From a virus, in the IMG/VR virus record IMGVR_UViG_3300046675_000234, positions 1-64,000 of that record: a stretch of 64,000 nucleotides of DNA. One strand, given 5' to 3'. Of this stretch, positions 9,330 through 16,624 are shown piece after piece; the stretch's first letter is position 1, and every line of letters starts with the position of its first letter. The position numbers and the translations under genes are program-made. The notes under the pieces are model-generated. The model made no database searches, was not told the DNA's origin, and saw only the letters and a program-made list of their open reading frames with translations.

Positions 9330-9938
9330 CTAGCTGGTAGCGATGGCCGTGAGGTCGGTCCAGGTGATCTGGTTGAACGGGCAGATGGTGTTCAGCGTGA
9401 GCGGGTACAGCCGCTGCTGAGCCGCCCGCCGGTATGCCGTCTGCACCTGGCCCGCGCTCATGACCTGCGGGATGTTGAGGACCCGAGCGTAACCGAGCTG
9501 GTTACGGCCGACCAGGGCGCAGGCCATCTGCTGGAAGTTGGTGCTCAGCGTGAGCACCGACTTACCAGGCTGGCCAGCACCTGCCGGGGTAACCGCGATC
9601 GAGCCGCCGTTGCCCCAGGACAGGTTGACGTTGAACAGCGTCTCTTCCGAGAGGCTGCACGTCACCTGGAGGGTGGCGGTGCCGACCACGACCGCGACCG
9701 GTGTCGGCTGTTCCTCGATGTTCAGGTCTTGGGTGGTCGGGTTGAAGGTGACGGTGACGCCAGCCTCGGTGGCCCCGACGTACGCCCAGCCGAGCCCTGT
9801 CCAGGCCGAGGCCACGCCCAGGTTCTGGTCGCTCGGCACCGCCGTGCCGACAGTCGCGGTGAACAAGATGCCGACCCCGTACAGGACGTTGGTCGTCGTG
9901 TAGTTCGGCGCGGAGTAGACAAGGGGCGGACCAGCCAT
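9330..9938 (-). CDS. Major tail protein (tail tube)
   Basis: This 202-residue protein is almost all beta by composition, with repeated Thr/Val patterns (VTVTFNPTTQDLNIEEQ, ATLQVTCSLSEETL). The N-terminus (PNYTTTNVLYGVGILFTA) and the motif TFNPTTQDLNIEEQ match actinophage tail-tube proteins. It is located between the terminator/connector genes and the chaperone pair, as expected for the tube subunit. It is predicted to polymerise into hexameric rings around the tape measure protein. There are no other plausible candidates for the tube protein in the window. Confidence 0.8.
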   Translation of the reverse strand: MAGPPLVYSAPNYTTTNVLYGVGILFTATVGTAVPSDQNLGVASAWTGLGWAYVGATEAGVTVTFNPTTQDLNIEEQPTPVAVVVGTATLQVTCSLSEETLFNVNLSWGNGGSIAVTPAGAGQPGKSVLTLSTNFQQMACALVGRNQLGYARVLNIPQVMSAGQVQTAYRRAAQQRLYPLTLNTICPFNQITWTDLTAIATS

Positions 9939-9941
9939 GGC

Positions 9942-10247
9942 TTAGCCTTCTTCCTGCGTGATGGTGACGCCCGAGTTAGCCGCGCCCTCCATGATGGCGG
10001 CGACCGCGTGAGCCGGGATATCGGTGTACTCAGAGCCCACGTTGATGTGCCCGAGCGCGAACCCCACGAAGGGGTCCTCGACCTTCAGGCGCACCGTGTC
10101 TTCACCGGCTGCCTGCGCCCGGATCTTGGCAAGCTCGGCCTCCAGGCCCGCCGCCGTGGACGACAGGTCTTTCGCTGGCGGCGCTGGCTCATCCGCAGCC
10201 GGGACAGCGGGAATGACCTCTGTCACCGCATCTGATGGCACTGTCAT
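9942..10247 (-). CDS. Small acidic virion-module protein
   Basis: Product is 101 residues from the ATG at 10247, which has GGAAG about 7 nt upstream. A longer in-frame reading back to 10457 is Arg/Ser-rich and overlaps the upstream gene, so it was rejected. The N-terminal third is Pro/Ala/Glu-rich, then a helical segment (LEAELAKIRAQAAG) leads to FVGFALGHINVGSEYTDIPAHAVAAI. It is placed directly before the major tail protein. No family was recognised. A tail assembly or accessory role is likely from context. Confidence 0.6.
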   Translation of the reverse strand: MTVPSDAVTEVIPAVPAADEPAPPAKDLSSTAAGLEAELAKIRAQAAGEDTVRLKVEDPFVGFALGHINVGSEYTDIPAHAVAAIMEGAANSGVTITQEEG

Positions 10248-10260
10248 GTCCGGCTTCCTC

Positions 10261-10740
10261 CTACGGCTGGATCGGGATGAGGCTGTAGGCCCGCACCGCC
10301 AGCGTCGTGATCGTGGTGAAGTCCACGACCACGCAGCCCTGCGCGGCTGCGGTGAGCGCCTGGGTGTTGATCGCGCCCGCGTACGTGACCTGGAGCGGGG
10401 CCTGCTGGTTATAGGTGGCCGGTGACCACGGCCCCAGCCAGCCCGCCGTGTTGGCACCGATGGTCCCGGTGATGCTGGTGGCGGGCAGGACCGAGCCGGT
10501 GCCGCCCACCAGGTCCCCGACTAGCGCCTGCCACGCGCCAGCCGGTGTCGCCCCGCAGGCGTAGCCGAGGATGACCTGGCCGTTGTTCGGGATCTGCACG
10601 CCGAGCGTGGTGCTCCACGCGGTGATCGCGCTCGGGCTGCCCAGGTCGTAGCCGGGCGTGGTGGCGACTACCCACAGGCCGGTCAGCGGGTTGAGGTTCA
10701 GCGGTATCGGCTGAAGGGTCACGCGGGGTCCGGCTGCCAT
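10261..10740 (-). CDS. Putative tail-module beta-rich protein
   Basis: Product is 159 residues, rich in Gly, Ala, Thr and Pro, with few charged residues, suggesting an extracellular-type beta structure. Segments include LNLNPLTGLWVVATTPGY and GCVVVDFTTITTLAVRAYSL. It is separated by 1 nt from the tail-terminator-like gene and lies before the major tail protein gene. No catalytic motif, membrane span or signal peptide is present. It could be a tail-tube accessory or a decoration subunit; which of these cannot be decided from the sequence. Confidence 0.55.
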   Translation of the reverse strand: MAAGPRVTLQPIPLNLNPLTGLWVVATTPGYDLGSPSAITAWSTTLGVQIPNNGQVILGYACGATPAGAWQALVGDLVGGTGSVLPATSITGTIGANTAGWLGPWSPATYNQQAPLQVTYAGAINTQALTAAAQGCVVVDFTTITTLAVRAYSLIPIQP

Positions 10741-10741
10741 C

Positions 10742-11164
10742 TCACACTCCAGCTATCACGATGTAGGAACAGGTGAACTCGTGCCGCAGGTCGTTCGGGT
10801 CCAGCGGCAGCGGCGCTGGCGGGCTCCCGGCCCGGTTCGCGGCCAGGACCCGCACGCCGTCCACGTAGAGCGGGTACGGGGCACGCAGCAGCATCTGGTC
10901 CAGGCGCAGCGCCATGACCTCGGGCTCGTACGCCTCGTCGGTGGGGCCGCGCACGCGGGCCTGGAAGGACCAGGCATCGGTAGCCATTTCCTCCGTGGTG
11001 TAGCCCGGCCCGCCGGTCGCGGTGATGAACACCGCGCGGTCGGGCTCGGTCAGGATCTCGATGCCGGGGTACAGCGGGTAGCCCAGCTCCTGCGTCCCGT
11101 CCCAGCCCAGCCCGGTCAGCAGGTCGATCACGACCTGGGTCACGGCTACGGTCGGCGTGGTCAT
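10742..11164 (-). CDS. Tail terminator / tail completion protein
   Basis: Product is 140 residues from ATG 11164, which overlaps the stop of the upstream gene. The start at 11215 was rejected because it only adds Ala/Pro-rich shadow residues. The fold pattern (VIDLLTGLGW, then GIEILTEPDRAVFITATGG, WSFQARVRG, LYVDGVRVLAANRAG) matches small tail-terminator and minor capsid proteins that cap the tail and join it to the head. Its position between the connector genes and the major tail protein agrees. The assignment rests on pattern and gene order. Confidence 0.65.
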   Translation of the reverse strand: MTTPTVAVTQVVIDLLTGLGWDGTQELGYPLYPGIEILTEPDRAVFITATGGPGYTTEEMATDAWSFQARVRGPTDEAYEPEVMALRLDQMLLRAPYPLYVDGVRVLAANRAGSPPAPLPLDPNDLRHEFTCSYIVIAGV

Positions 11165-11664
11165 CAGCGCCCCCGCAGGTGCGGCGGCGGCTTCTGGTGG
11201 TGCATGACGTGCCACCAGATCCAGCCGATCAGCTCAGGCGGCAGGTGCCGCAGCCGGGCCTTGATCCGCAGCTCTTCCTCGCTCAGCCGGTGCTGCTTGG
11301 GCTGGCGGTCGTAGACGGTATGCAGGCCCTGGTGCACCTCGGGGTGCCCGGAGCGCCGCAGGTCCGCGAACTCCACCGGAGCCTCGGTCTCTACCTTGTC
11401 GCTCAGGTGCTCCATCGAGCGCGCCAGCGCCCGGTGCCCGCCGTCATCCAGCACGTCACGGGCGTACTGCTCCAGGTACTCGCGGTAGTGGTCGTAGAAC
11501 GGGGCCTGGAGGTAGAGCGCCCGGCCGCCGCGCGGGTGCCGGAACTCCAGGTGCTCGTGCTGGTAGTGGGCGTAAACCTGGTCCACCGTGACCGTTCCGC
11601 GCAGGCGCTCGGGTGCGCCGGTCATCCGGCGCAGCTCGGCTATCCGTGCACTGAAGGTCTCCAT
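11164..11664 (-). CDS. Head-tail joining / neck protein
   Basis: Product is 166 residues from ATG 11664, 2 nt after the upstream gap-free connector gene. It is charged, helical and His-rich, with ARIAELRRMTGAPERLRG at the start and LRIKARLRHLPPELIGWIW near the C-terminus. This suits an HK97 gp10-type or other neck protein of the head-tail interface. No diagnostic motif fixes the family. The junctions on both sides are tight, with a 1-nt overlap downstream and a 1-nt gap upstream. It is therefore part of the same translated block as the terminator. Confidence 0.55.
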   Translation of the reverse strand: METFSARIAELRRMTGAPERLRGTVTVDQVYAHYQHEHLEFRHPRGGRALYLQAPFYDHYREYLEQYARDVLDDGGHRALARSMEHLSDKVETEAPVEFADLRRSGHPEVHQGLHTVYDRQPKQHRLSEEELRIKARLRHLPPELIGWIWWHVMHHQKPPPHLRGR

Positions 11665-11665
11665 C

Positions 11666-12223
11666 TCACCCCTGGTATGCCTCTCCCGCGCCCCACCAGG
11701 ACTGGCCTCGGGAGTACAGCCCGGCCGAGGTGTCAGCCTCCAGGACGCCATCCATGCCGATGCGGGTGTTGCTGTCCGCGTGGGTAAAGATGGGCGGGAT
11801 GCGGTTGATGGAGTGCGCCCTGTCAGACAGGCCGGGTGCACCGCTTCCGGCCACGGCGACGTCCAGGTCGATCTTGTTCTCGCGGACGTCGTTGAGCATC
11901 TGGGTGGCATTCTGGTATGCCACGAAGACCGGGTGATCGCTGGCCATGGTCTTGCCCTTGAGATACGTCCTCCAGGCAAAGAACGCGGCCAGGTCGAGCG
12001 TGAGGTCATGGAAGATGGGCGGCGGGTCGGCCACGTCCGAGCTGCCGTCGTAGATGCCGCCCGCGTAGACGCTGACCCGGTTCGACGCCGAGTACAGGCA
12101 CAGCGAGAGCTGGTCATCGCTGAGCTGGGACGGCGTGCCGGTCCCGGAGTCGGTACCGTCCAGCCACAGGCGCAGGTCATCTATCGAGGCGTACACCGGG
12201 CCGGTGGGCAGGGGAGTGGTCAT
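11666..12223 (-). CDS. Head-tail adaptor protein (Gp36/DUF1320-like)
   Basis: Product is 185 residues from ATG 12223. The start YASIDDLRLWL followed by QLSDDQLSLCLYSASNRV, IFHDLTLDLAAFFAW and MLNDVRENKIDLDV follows the pattern of head-tail adaptors of the gp36/gp6 type. In these, a helical bundle sits under the portal. The first four nucleotides overlap the preceding small membrane protein gene (ATGA). It is predicted to be a connector subunit in the assembled neck. The assignment is from pattern and position. Confidence 0.65.
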   Translation of the reverse strand: MTTPLPTGPVYASIDDLRLWLDGTDSGTGTPSQLSDDQLSLCLYSASNRVSVYAGGIYDGSSDVADPPPIFHDLTLDLAAFFAWRTYLKGKTMASDHPVFVAYQNATQMLNDVRENKIDLDVAVAGSGAPGLSDRAHSINRIPPIFTHADSNTRIGMDGVLEADTSAGLYSRGQSWWGAGEAYQG

Positions 12224-12426
12224 GGTGCCGCCCAGGCCAGGAAGAACGCCGAGACGCCGCCAGCCGCCCAGGCCCATCCCAGGCCGGTGCCGCCGTGCAG
12301 GATGGCCGAGAACTCAAGCGCCGCGATGAACAGGCAGACAGCGGCGACCAGGCAGAGCAGCCGGAAGACGAACCACGGCGACCGGGTGACGTAGCCGGGG
12401 TAGCCGGGCTGGCCCGGCGCGGCCAT
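12220..12426 (-). CDS. Small membrane protein
   Basis: Product is 68 residues with two hydrophobic segments: about 18-40 (FVFRLLCLVAAVCLFIAAL) and about 46-66 (GLGWAWAAGGVSAFFLAW). It has no catalytic motif. It is embedded between connector genes with 1-4 nt overlaps on both sides, so it is co-translated with virion proteins. A holin role is possible, but the location is not the lysis region. A membrane role during assembly or infection is equally possible. Confidence 0.55.
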   Translation of the reverse strand: MAAPGQPGYPGYVTRSPWFVFRLLCLVAAVCLFIAALEFSAILHGGTGLGWAWAAGGVSAFFLAWAAP

Positions 12427-12629
12427 CAGGAAGCCCCCAGGGGCTCGGTGTCGCCGGACAGCACCTGGGCAGCAGTCGGGCCGAGCGAGACCAGGTTGCC
12501 GGTGCCGTAGGCGGTCTCCAGCGCCGAGCCGGGCGGGATGTCCACGATGGTGCCCCGCAGGACCAGGGTCGTGTACCCGTCCCAGGTCACCGGGGTGTCA
12601 ACGGCAACGACACGCGGGCTGGCGGCCAT
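12426..12629 (-). CDS. Small virion-module protein with GTxI...GTGNL motif
   Basis: Product is 67 residues from ATG 12629. The core RGTIVDIPPGSALETAYGTGNL resembles two other small proteins in this module (12998-13270 and 15754-15960), which read IKGTPIILDP...AIGAGNLRA and KKGDTIELSA...AIGAGNLRA. The three look like diverged copies of one small beta domain. It shares single-nucleotide junctions with its neighbours. A capsid or connector accessory role is inferred. Confidence 0.55.
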   Translation of the reverse strand: MAASPRVVAVDTPVTWDGYTTLVLRGTIVDIPPGSALETAYGTGNLVSLGPTAAQVLSGDTEPLGAS

Positions 12630-12988
12630 CAGTTGCTCACCCCCGCGCCCCACCCGGCGAAGCTCGACAAAGCGTGCGACGGGTACAGCATCAGCGTGAG
12701 CGGGTTGTAGCCCGGCCCCTCGGCCAGCGTGTTGTAGCCCGAGTAGCCGGGGTTGTAGCTGGTGGGCTGGGCCGTGGTCCAGGTCATCGAGGTGGGCACG
12801 ACCGAGTAGGTCATGGTCAGCGAGGCTCCCGGCGGCAGCGCGTAGTTGCCAGCCCCAGCGCCAGCCGTCACCCCGTTGATGCTCACGTTGGTCATGGTGC
12901 CGCCGACGATCGCGCAGTTGACCCACTGGCCGGTGTTGTTCACTACCGGGACGGTAGAGGCCGGTATAGCCGGTGTTACGACAGCCAT
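12629..12988 (-). CDS. Putative virion beta-rich protein
   Basis: Product is 119 residues with almost no charged residues. It is rich in Thr, Gly, Asn and Pro, with the segments VNNTGQWVNCAIVGGTM and PPGASLTMTYSVVPTSM. This composition is typical of small decoration or fibre-like beta proteins. The gene begins 9 nt after its upstream neighbour and overlaps the next one by 1 nt. No family was recognised. Confidence 0.5.
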   Translation of the reverse strand: MAVVTPAIPASTVPVVNNTGQWVNCAIVGGTMTNVSINGVTAGAGAGNYALPPGASLTMTYSVVPTSMTWTTAQPTSYNPGYSGYNTLAEGPGYNPLTLMLYPSHALSSFAGWGAGVSN

Positions 12989-12997
12989 GATGTCCTC

Positions 12998-13270
12998 CTA
13001 GTTGCCCAGGGCCGCGTGGCCCACGTCGTCCTGACCTGGCACGTAGGCCCGGAGGTTGCCAGCCCCGATCGCGGTGTACATCGCGCTGGCGGGGTCCAGG
13101 ATGATCGGCGTGCCCTTGATCAAGGTGGACGGCATCAGCGGTCCCCCGGTGGTGGGAGCGCCGCCGAACCCGGACGCGCCCCCGGTGCCCGGCTCCCCGG
13201 CGACAACGGTCGCGGCGGTGCCGGGCGCGACGGTTACGGTCGCGGTGAGAACATAGCGGTTCAGCGCCAT
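12998..13270 (-). CDS. Small virion-module protein with AIGAGNLRA motif
   Basis: Product is 90 residues. A Gly/Ala/Thr-rich first half is followed by LIKGTPIILDPASAMYTA and the motif TAIGAGNLRA. The 10-residue motif is identical in the 68-residue protein at 15754-15960, 2.5 kb away on the other side of the capsid gene. This points to duplication inside the head module. The exact role (decoration, connector or stopper) cannot be decided from sequence. Confidence 0.55.
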   Translation of the reverse strand: MALNRYVLTATVTVAPGTAATVVAGEPGTGGASGFGGAPTTGGPLMPSTLIKGTPIILDPASAMYTAIGAGNLRAYVPGQDDVGHAALGN

Positions 13271-13683
13271 CAGAACCCCCAGGCCGGTGCGTTGGGCACC
13301 CGCTCGATGCCGACGTAGGTCGGGGTGAGCTGGAGCTTGCCGAACGTCGCGCCGCCGCTGTGCGCCCTGGCGAACTTCGCCACCGGGATGTTCGTGGCGG
13401 TGCCGGTGGCGGTGACCCGCAGGATCTCGGCGTTAGCCGCCGTGTCGTACAGCAGCCACATGCCCCCGGTGAAGCTCGCGCCGCCGCTGGCCACGGTGAT
13501 CGCCACCGATGCCGTGGTGACCGCAGCCGTGCCGGTCCCGGTCGGGGCAACCGCCGTCGCCGCGAACGGCCACTCGCACCCGCCGCACAGGTAGGCCACG
13601 CCCGTGCCGATCAGCGTCCGCAGCGTGTTGCAGCGCGGGCACGGGGCGTAGACGTTGGCGGGGACCAGTGGCGCTGGCGGCAT
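13270..13683 (-). CDS. Virion-module protein with N-terminal zinc ribbon
   Basis: Product is 137 residues. Residues 15-37 contain CPRCNTLRTL and CGGCEW, a two-knuckle CxxC...CxxC zinc ribbon. A Thr/Ala/Gly-rich beta domain follows (AVTTASVAITVASGGASF and SFTGGMWLLYDTAANAEIL). The combination of zinc ribbon and beta domain in the connector region suggests a structural stabiliser and not a nucleic-acid enzyme, but this is inference. It is separated by 3 nt from the upstream gene. Confidence 0.55.
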   Translation of the reverse strand: MPPAPLVPANVYAPCPRCNTLRTLIGTGVAYLCGGCEWPFAATAVAPTGTGTAAVTTASVAITVASGGASFTGGMWLLYDTAANAEILRVTATGTATNIPVAKFARAHSGGATFGKLQLTPTYVGIERVPNAPAWGF

Positions 13684-13686
13684 GGG

Positions 13687-14313
13687 TTACCCTCCGACCT
13701 GCTGGGCCTGGCGCTGCCGGGCTGCGGTGCGCGGCGGCAGGATGTCCTCCGCGCTGACGTACGTCCCGCCAGCGCCGGGCTGCCCGTCCCAGTTCTCGCT
13801 GCCCGGCTGCGGCTCGCTGGCCTCCGGGATGGTCTCCTGCTGGAGTACCGCCGACGCGCCGACCGGATCGGGCATCGGCAGGTCCGTGCCCGGCGGCGGG
13901 ATGGACGGAGCGCGCACCTGGCCGGACACCGCGCGTGGCGGCACCCGCTGCTGTGCTTCCTGGGTTGACTTCGGCCCGCTGGCCGGGCGGATCACCGGTA
14001 TCCGGCGTCCGTCGCCAGGCCCGCACCGCAGGTATCCAGCCGCTTCCTCGGGCGTGAGGTTGACCGTATCGCCCGCCATCACCAGGTCCGAGCCCCGCAG
14101 CGGGTCGGTGCCGCGTCTCGGCACGTTCAGGTTGATCACCGCGATGTACGGGTCACCCGGACGGTTCGATGGCGTCTGCGCCTGGCTGGCCCGCGCCAGG
14201 AGCTGGTTCATCTGCTCCAGCTCGGCCTGGGACAGCGGCGTCTGCTCCGATGCCGCCGCGAACGTCTGCGGCGGCTCGGGGAGACGGCCTGCGGCTGGTC
14301 GCTGTGCTGGCAT
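13687..14313 (-). CDS. Capsid-adjacent protein with GDTVxLTPEEAA motif
   Basis: Product is 208 residues. The ends are Pro/Gln/Ser-rich and look disordered. The centre (about 60-115) holds YIAVINLNVPRRG and AGDTVNLTPEEAAGYLRCG, which follows the pattern of small actinophage head proteins, where a short beta unit ends in GDxVxLxxEEAxxLL. That core is related in layout to the three GTxIxL proteins nearby. It starts at the stop of the major capsid gene (1-nt overlap). It is predicted to be a head accessory protein. Confidence 0.55.
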   Translation of the reverse strand: MPAQRPAAGRLPEPPQTFAAASEQTPLSQAELEQMNQLLARASQAQTPSNRPGDPYIAVINLNVPRRGTDPLRGSDLVMAGDTVNLTPEEAAGYLRCGPGDGRRIPVIRPASGPKSTQEAQQRVPPRAVSGQVRAPSIPPPGTDLPMPDPVGASAVLQQETIPEASEPQPGSENWDGQPGAGGTYVSAEDILPPRTAARQRQAQQVGG

Positions 14314-15224
14314 CAGACTCCGCTCAGGAGCACGATCGCCAGCGGCTGGTCCAGGCCGATGGCGGCTGCGCGCTGGGTGTCGGAGCGCCAGGTCTTGCGC
14401 GGCTCGTCGCGGTACAGCGGGCCAGCCATGAACGGCAGCTCGTCCGCGAAGAAGCCTGCGCGGTTGCGCTGCATGATGATCGCGTTGCCCGCCGGGACCT
14501 GGCGGGAGACCATCACGTCCAGGTTGAGGATCTGCTGCGGGAGCGTGCCCGTGTACAGCAGGTTCTCGCTGGCGATGTCACCGATGTAGGGCGCGGCGAA
14601 CGTGCTGGACTGGAGCAGCGTGTTCTTCGTGCCGTGGTTGATGATCAGCGTGTCGGCCTCGAACCCGAGCCACTGCGTCACGCCGGACGGGGACACGATG
14701 TTGGCGTTCTCGATGAGGAAGACCGCCTGCATGATGTCCGCCCGGATGGTGGCGGCGGCGCTCGACCAGGCGTTGGCTACCGCCAGCGTCTGGATCGAGG
14801 CGTTGGAGACTACCGCCGAGTAGAAGGCGGTGTTCCAGCTATAGACCATCGTGTTCTTGACCTGGAGAAGCTGCCGCGCCACCGGGTCAATCGCCTGGCG
14901 GCGGCGCATCTCGTCGCTGACCATGATGGCCATCGCCCGCTCATGGCTGAAGACCACGCGCGGGATGCCGACGCTGGTCGGCACGACCGGGACCTCACCG
15001 AACTCAGGCCGGATCTCGGGGTAGTCATCGGCGTAGAGCGGGGTGCTCTCCGCGTACCTGACCGCGCCCGATGGGGCCGCGCCGCCGCTGCGCAGCACCG
15101 AGTCCATCACGAACTCATTCCTGGTCATGTCCAGGATGAGCGACGGGATGACCAGCGGGTCCTTCAGCAGCTCGGAGACGGTTACCCGTGGGGAATCGGA
15201 GTAACTTCTGACAGCAGTCGGCAT
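14313..15224 (-). CDS. Major capsid protein (HK97 fold)
   Basis: Product is 303 residues. The N-arm (VRSYSDSPRVTVSELLKDP) and the pattern PEFGEVPVVPTSVGIPRVVFS match the E-loop and P-domain layout of HK97-type capsid subunits. So do QAIDPVARQLLQVKNTMVYSWN (spine helix region) and a C-terminal beta region with NAIIMQRNRAGFFADELPF. Length is within the family's normal range. It lies downstream of the protease-scaffold and decoration-type genes and upstream of connector genes, the standard order. It assembles the icosahedral shell. Confidence 0.85.
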   Translation of the reverse strand: MPTAVRSYSDSPRVTVSELLKDPLVIPSLILDMTRNEFVMDSVLRSGGAAPSGAVRYAESTPLYADDYPEIRPEFGEVPVVPTSVGIPRVVFSHERAMAIMVSDEMRRRQAIDPVARQLLQVKNTMVYSWNTAFYSAVVSNASIQTLAVANAWSSAAATIRADIMQAVFLIENANIVSPSGVTQWLGFEADTLIINHGTKNTLLQSSTFAAPYIGDIASENLLYTGTLPQQILNLDVMVSRQVPAGNAIIMQRNRAGFFADELPFMAGPLYRDEPRKTWRSDTQRAAAIGLDQPLAIVLLSGV

Positions 15225-15235
15225 GACTCACTCCC

Positions 15236-15742
15236 TCAAATCTCGATCCGGCAGCGGCCGAAGAAGTAGGACGCCGCACCCTGACCGCCGATCTGCTGGG
15301 TGAGCATCCCGGCCGATACGCCGCCGGGGTGCGTGCAGCGGGCAACGATCTGGTCCGCCGTGCCTGCCGTGTACTGGATCACGGTGCCCGCGTTGCCGCC
15401 GACCGCGCTGATCATCAGCGGCTGGCCGACGTAGGCAGCACCCGAGTACCAGGTGAAGATGTCCACCCCGCCGTAGTAGACGCTCACGTAGTCGGTGAGC
15501 ACGCTGATGTCGATCAGCGGCTGGCCGTAGGCGTTCGCGGCCCCGGTCTGCACCCCGATCGGCGCGGCGTCACTCCCCGCTACGCCGAGTGCGTAGTTGA
15601 CCGATGGTGTCGCAAGCGTCACCGTCAGGTCCGTGGTGCCAGGCGTGATCGAGTGGGCCATGACCCACTGACCGCCGTAGATCAGGCCGAAGACCTGAAA
15701 GTTGGCTGGCCCGGCCTTGTAGTGCGGGATCGCACCTGCCAT
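15236..15742 (-). CDS. Capsid decoration / head protein (DUF2190-like)
   Basis: Product is 168 residues, beta-rich and low in charge. The central and C-terminal segments AYVGQPLMISAVGG, GTVIQYTAGTADQIVARCTH and the Gly-rich end suit small head-stabilising proteins encoded next to capsid genes. It sits 11 nt upstream of the capsid gene. It is predicted to bind the outside of the mature shell. The assignment is by pattern and location. Confidence 0.6.
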   Translation of the reverse strand: MAGAIPHYKAGPANFQVFGLIYGGQWVMAHSITPGTTDLTVTLATPSVNYALGVAGSDAAPIGVQTGAANAYGQPLIDISVLTDYVSVYYGGVDIFTWYSGAAYVGQPLMISAVGGNAGTVIQYTAGTADQIVARCTHPGGVSAGMLTQQIGGQGAASYFFGRCRIEI

Positions 15743-15753
15743 CGTCGTTCCTC

Positions 15754-15960
15754 CTAAGCGCTGCTGTTCGATACGGCGACTGAGAGACCGAGCTGGTCAT
15801 GGACCGTGGCGGCGGCCACTGCCCGCAGGTTGCCAGCGCCGATCGCGGTTACCTCGGCTGCGGACAGCTCGATGGTGTCGCCCTTCTTCAGCACCCGAGC
15901 CGGGCTGGCGTAGCTGACGAAGGGGATATTGACCGGCGTGGTGACAAAGTAGCGGGCCAT
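15754..15960 (-). CDS. Small head protein with AIGAGNLRA motif
   Basis: Product is 68 residues: a short beta strand region (RYFVTTPVNIPFVSYAS), then VLKKGDTIELSAAEVTAIGAGNLRA split over residues 23-47. It shares the 10-residue motif TAIGAGNLRA with the protein at 12998-13270. It lies between protease-scaffold and decoration genes, with gaps of 4 and 11 nt. It is probably a decoration or capsid-completion subunit. Confidence 0.6.
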   Translation of the reverse strand: MARYFVTTPVNIPFVSYASPARVLKKGDTIELSAAEVTAIGAGNLRAVAAATVHDQLGLSVAVSNSSA

Positions 15961-15964
15961 AGGG

Positions 15965-16624
15965 CTACAGCCCCATCTGGCTCTTGGCGCGGTTGATGGT
16001 GTCGGTGCGCTCCGTCTGCTCGGCGGACGGCCCCGCGCCGGGCGGCTCGTCCATCGGGGAGCCCAGCTCGACGTCCAGGTTGAGCATCTGGGCCATCCTG
16101 GCGTACTCGGTCAGCACCTTGCGCATGACCTGGCCCGCGTCGGCCCGCTGCCCGTTGGCCAGGTCCACCGTGTGCCCGGAGCCCTGGAGCAGCGGCCGGG
16201 CCAGGTCGGTGATGTAGGGCGGTACGCCGAGATCCGCCAGCTTCCGCTTCTCAGCGTCGAATGCCGACACCTCGTACCGGGTCTGGAAGACGGCTAGCTG
16301 GCGCTCGGTCTCGTCGGCGCGGCTGTTGGCGAGGTCGATGGCCATCTGCGCCTCGACGGACAGGCCGGTAACGCCAGCCCCGGCCAGCGTCTCGGCGTCC
16401 ATCCCGGCCTCGATCTCGGCCAGCTCGTCGTCACCGAGCGCGTCGATGAGGTCGGCCAGCTCTTCGTCGGACAGCTCGTCGTCATCGGCGGGAGCGGTGC
16501 CGTTGCCGTTCGGGGCTGGCGGGGCTGACGGGGCCTGCGCTCCGAGCAGCCGGTCCAGGGCAGCGGGGTCCAGGTTGAGCAGGCGGTTCAGGTTGGCCTG
16601 CTGCTGGGCGTTCAGTTCGGGCAT
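15965..16624 (-). CDS. Possible nested scaffold protein from an internal start
   Basis: Inside the protease-scaffold gene, ATG 16624 (MPELNAQQQANLNRLL) is preceded by AGGAAGTGGAGACC, giving both AGGAAG and GGAG at useful spacing. A product of 219 residues would be the acidic scaffold part alone, in the same frame as the parent, as in the lambda C/Nu3 arrangement. The evidence is the local ribosome site and the domain boundary. No independent proof is available from sequence. Confidence 0.4.
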   Translation of the reverse strand: MPELNAQQQANLNRLLNLDPAALDRLLGAQAPSAPPAPNGNGTAPADDDELSDEELADLIDALGDDELAEIEAGMDAETLAGAGVTGLSVEAQMAIDLANSRADETERQLAVFQTRYEVSAFDAEKRKLADLGVPPYITDLARPLLQGSGHTVDLANGQRADAGQVMRKVLTEYARMAQMLNLDVELGSPMDEPPGAGPSAEQTERTDTINRAKSQMGL

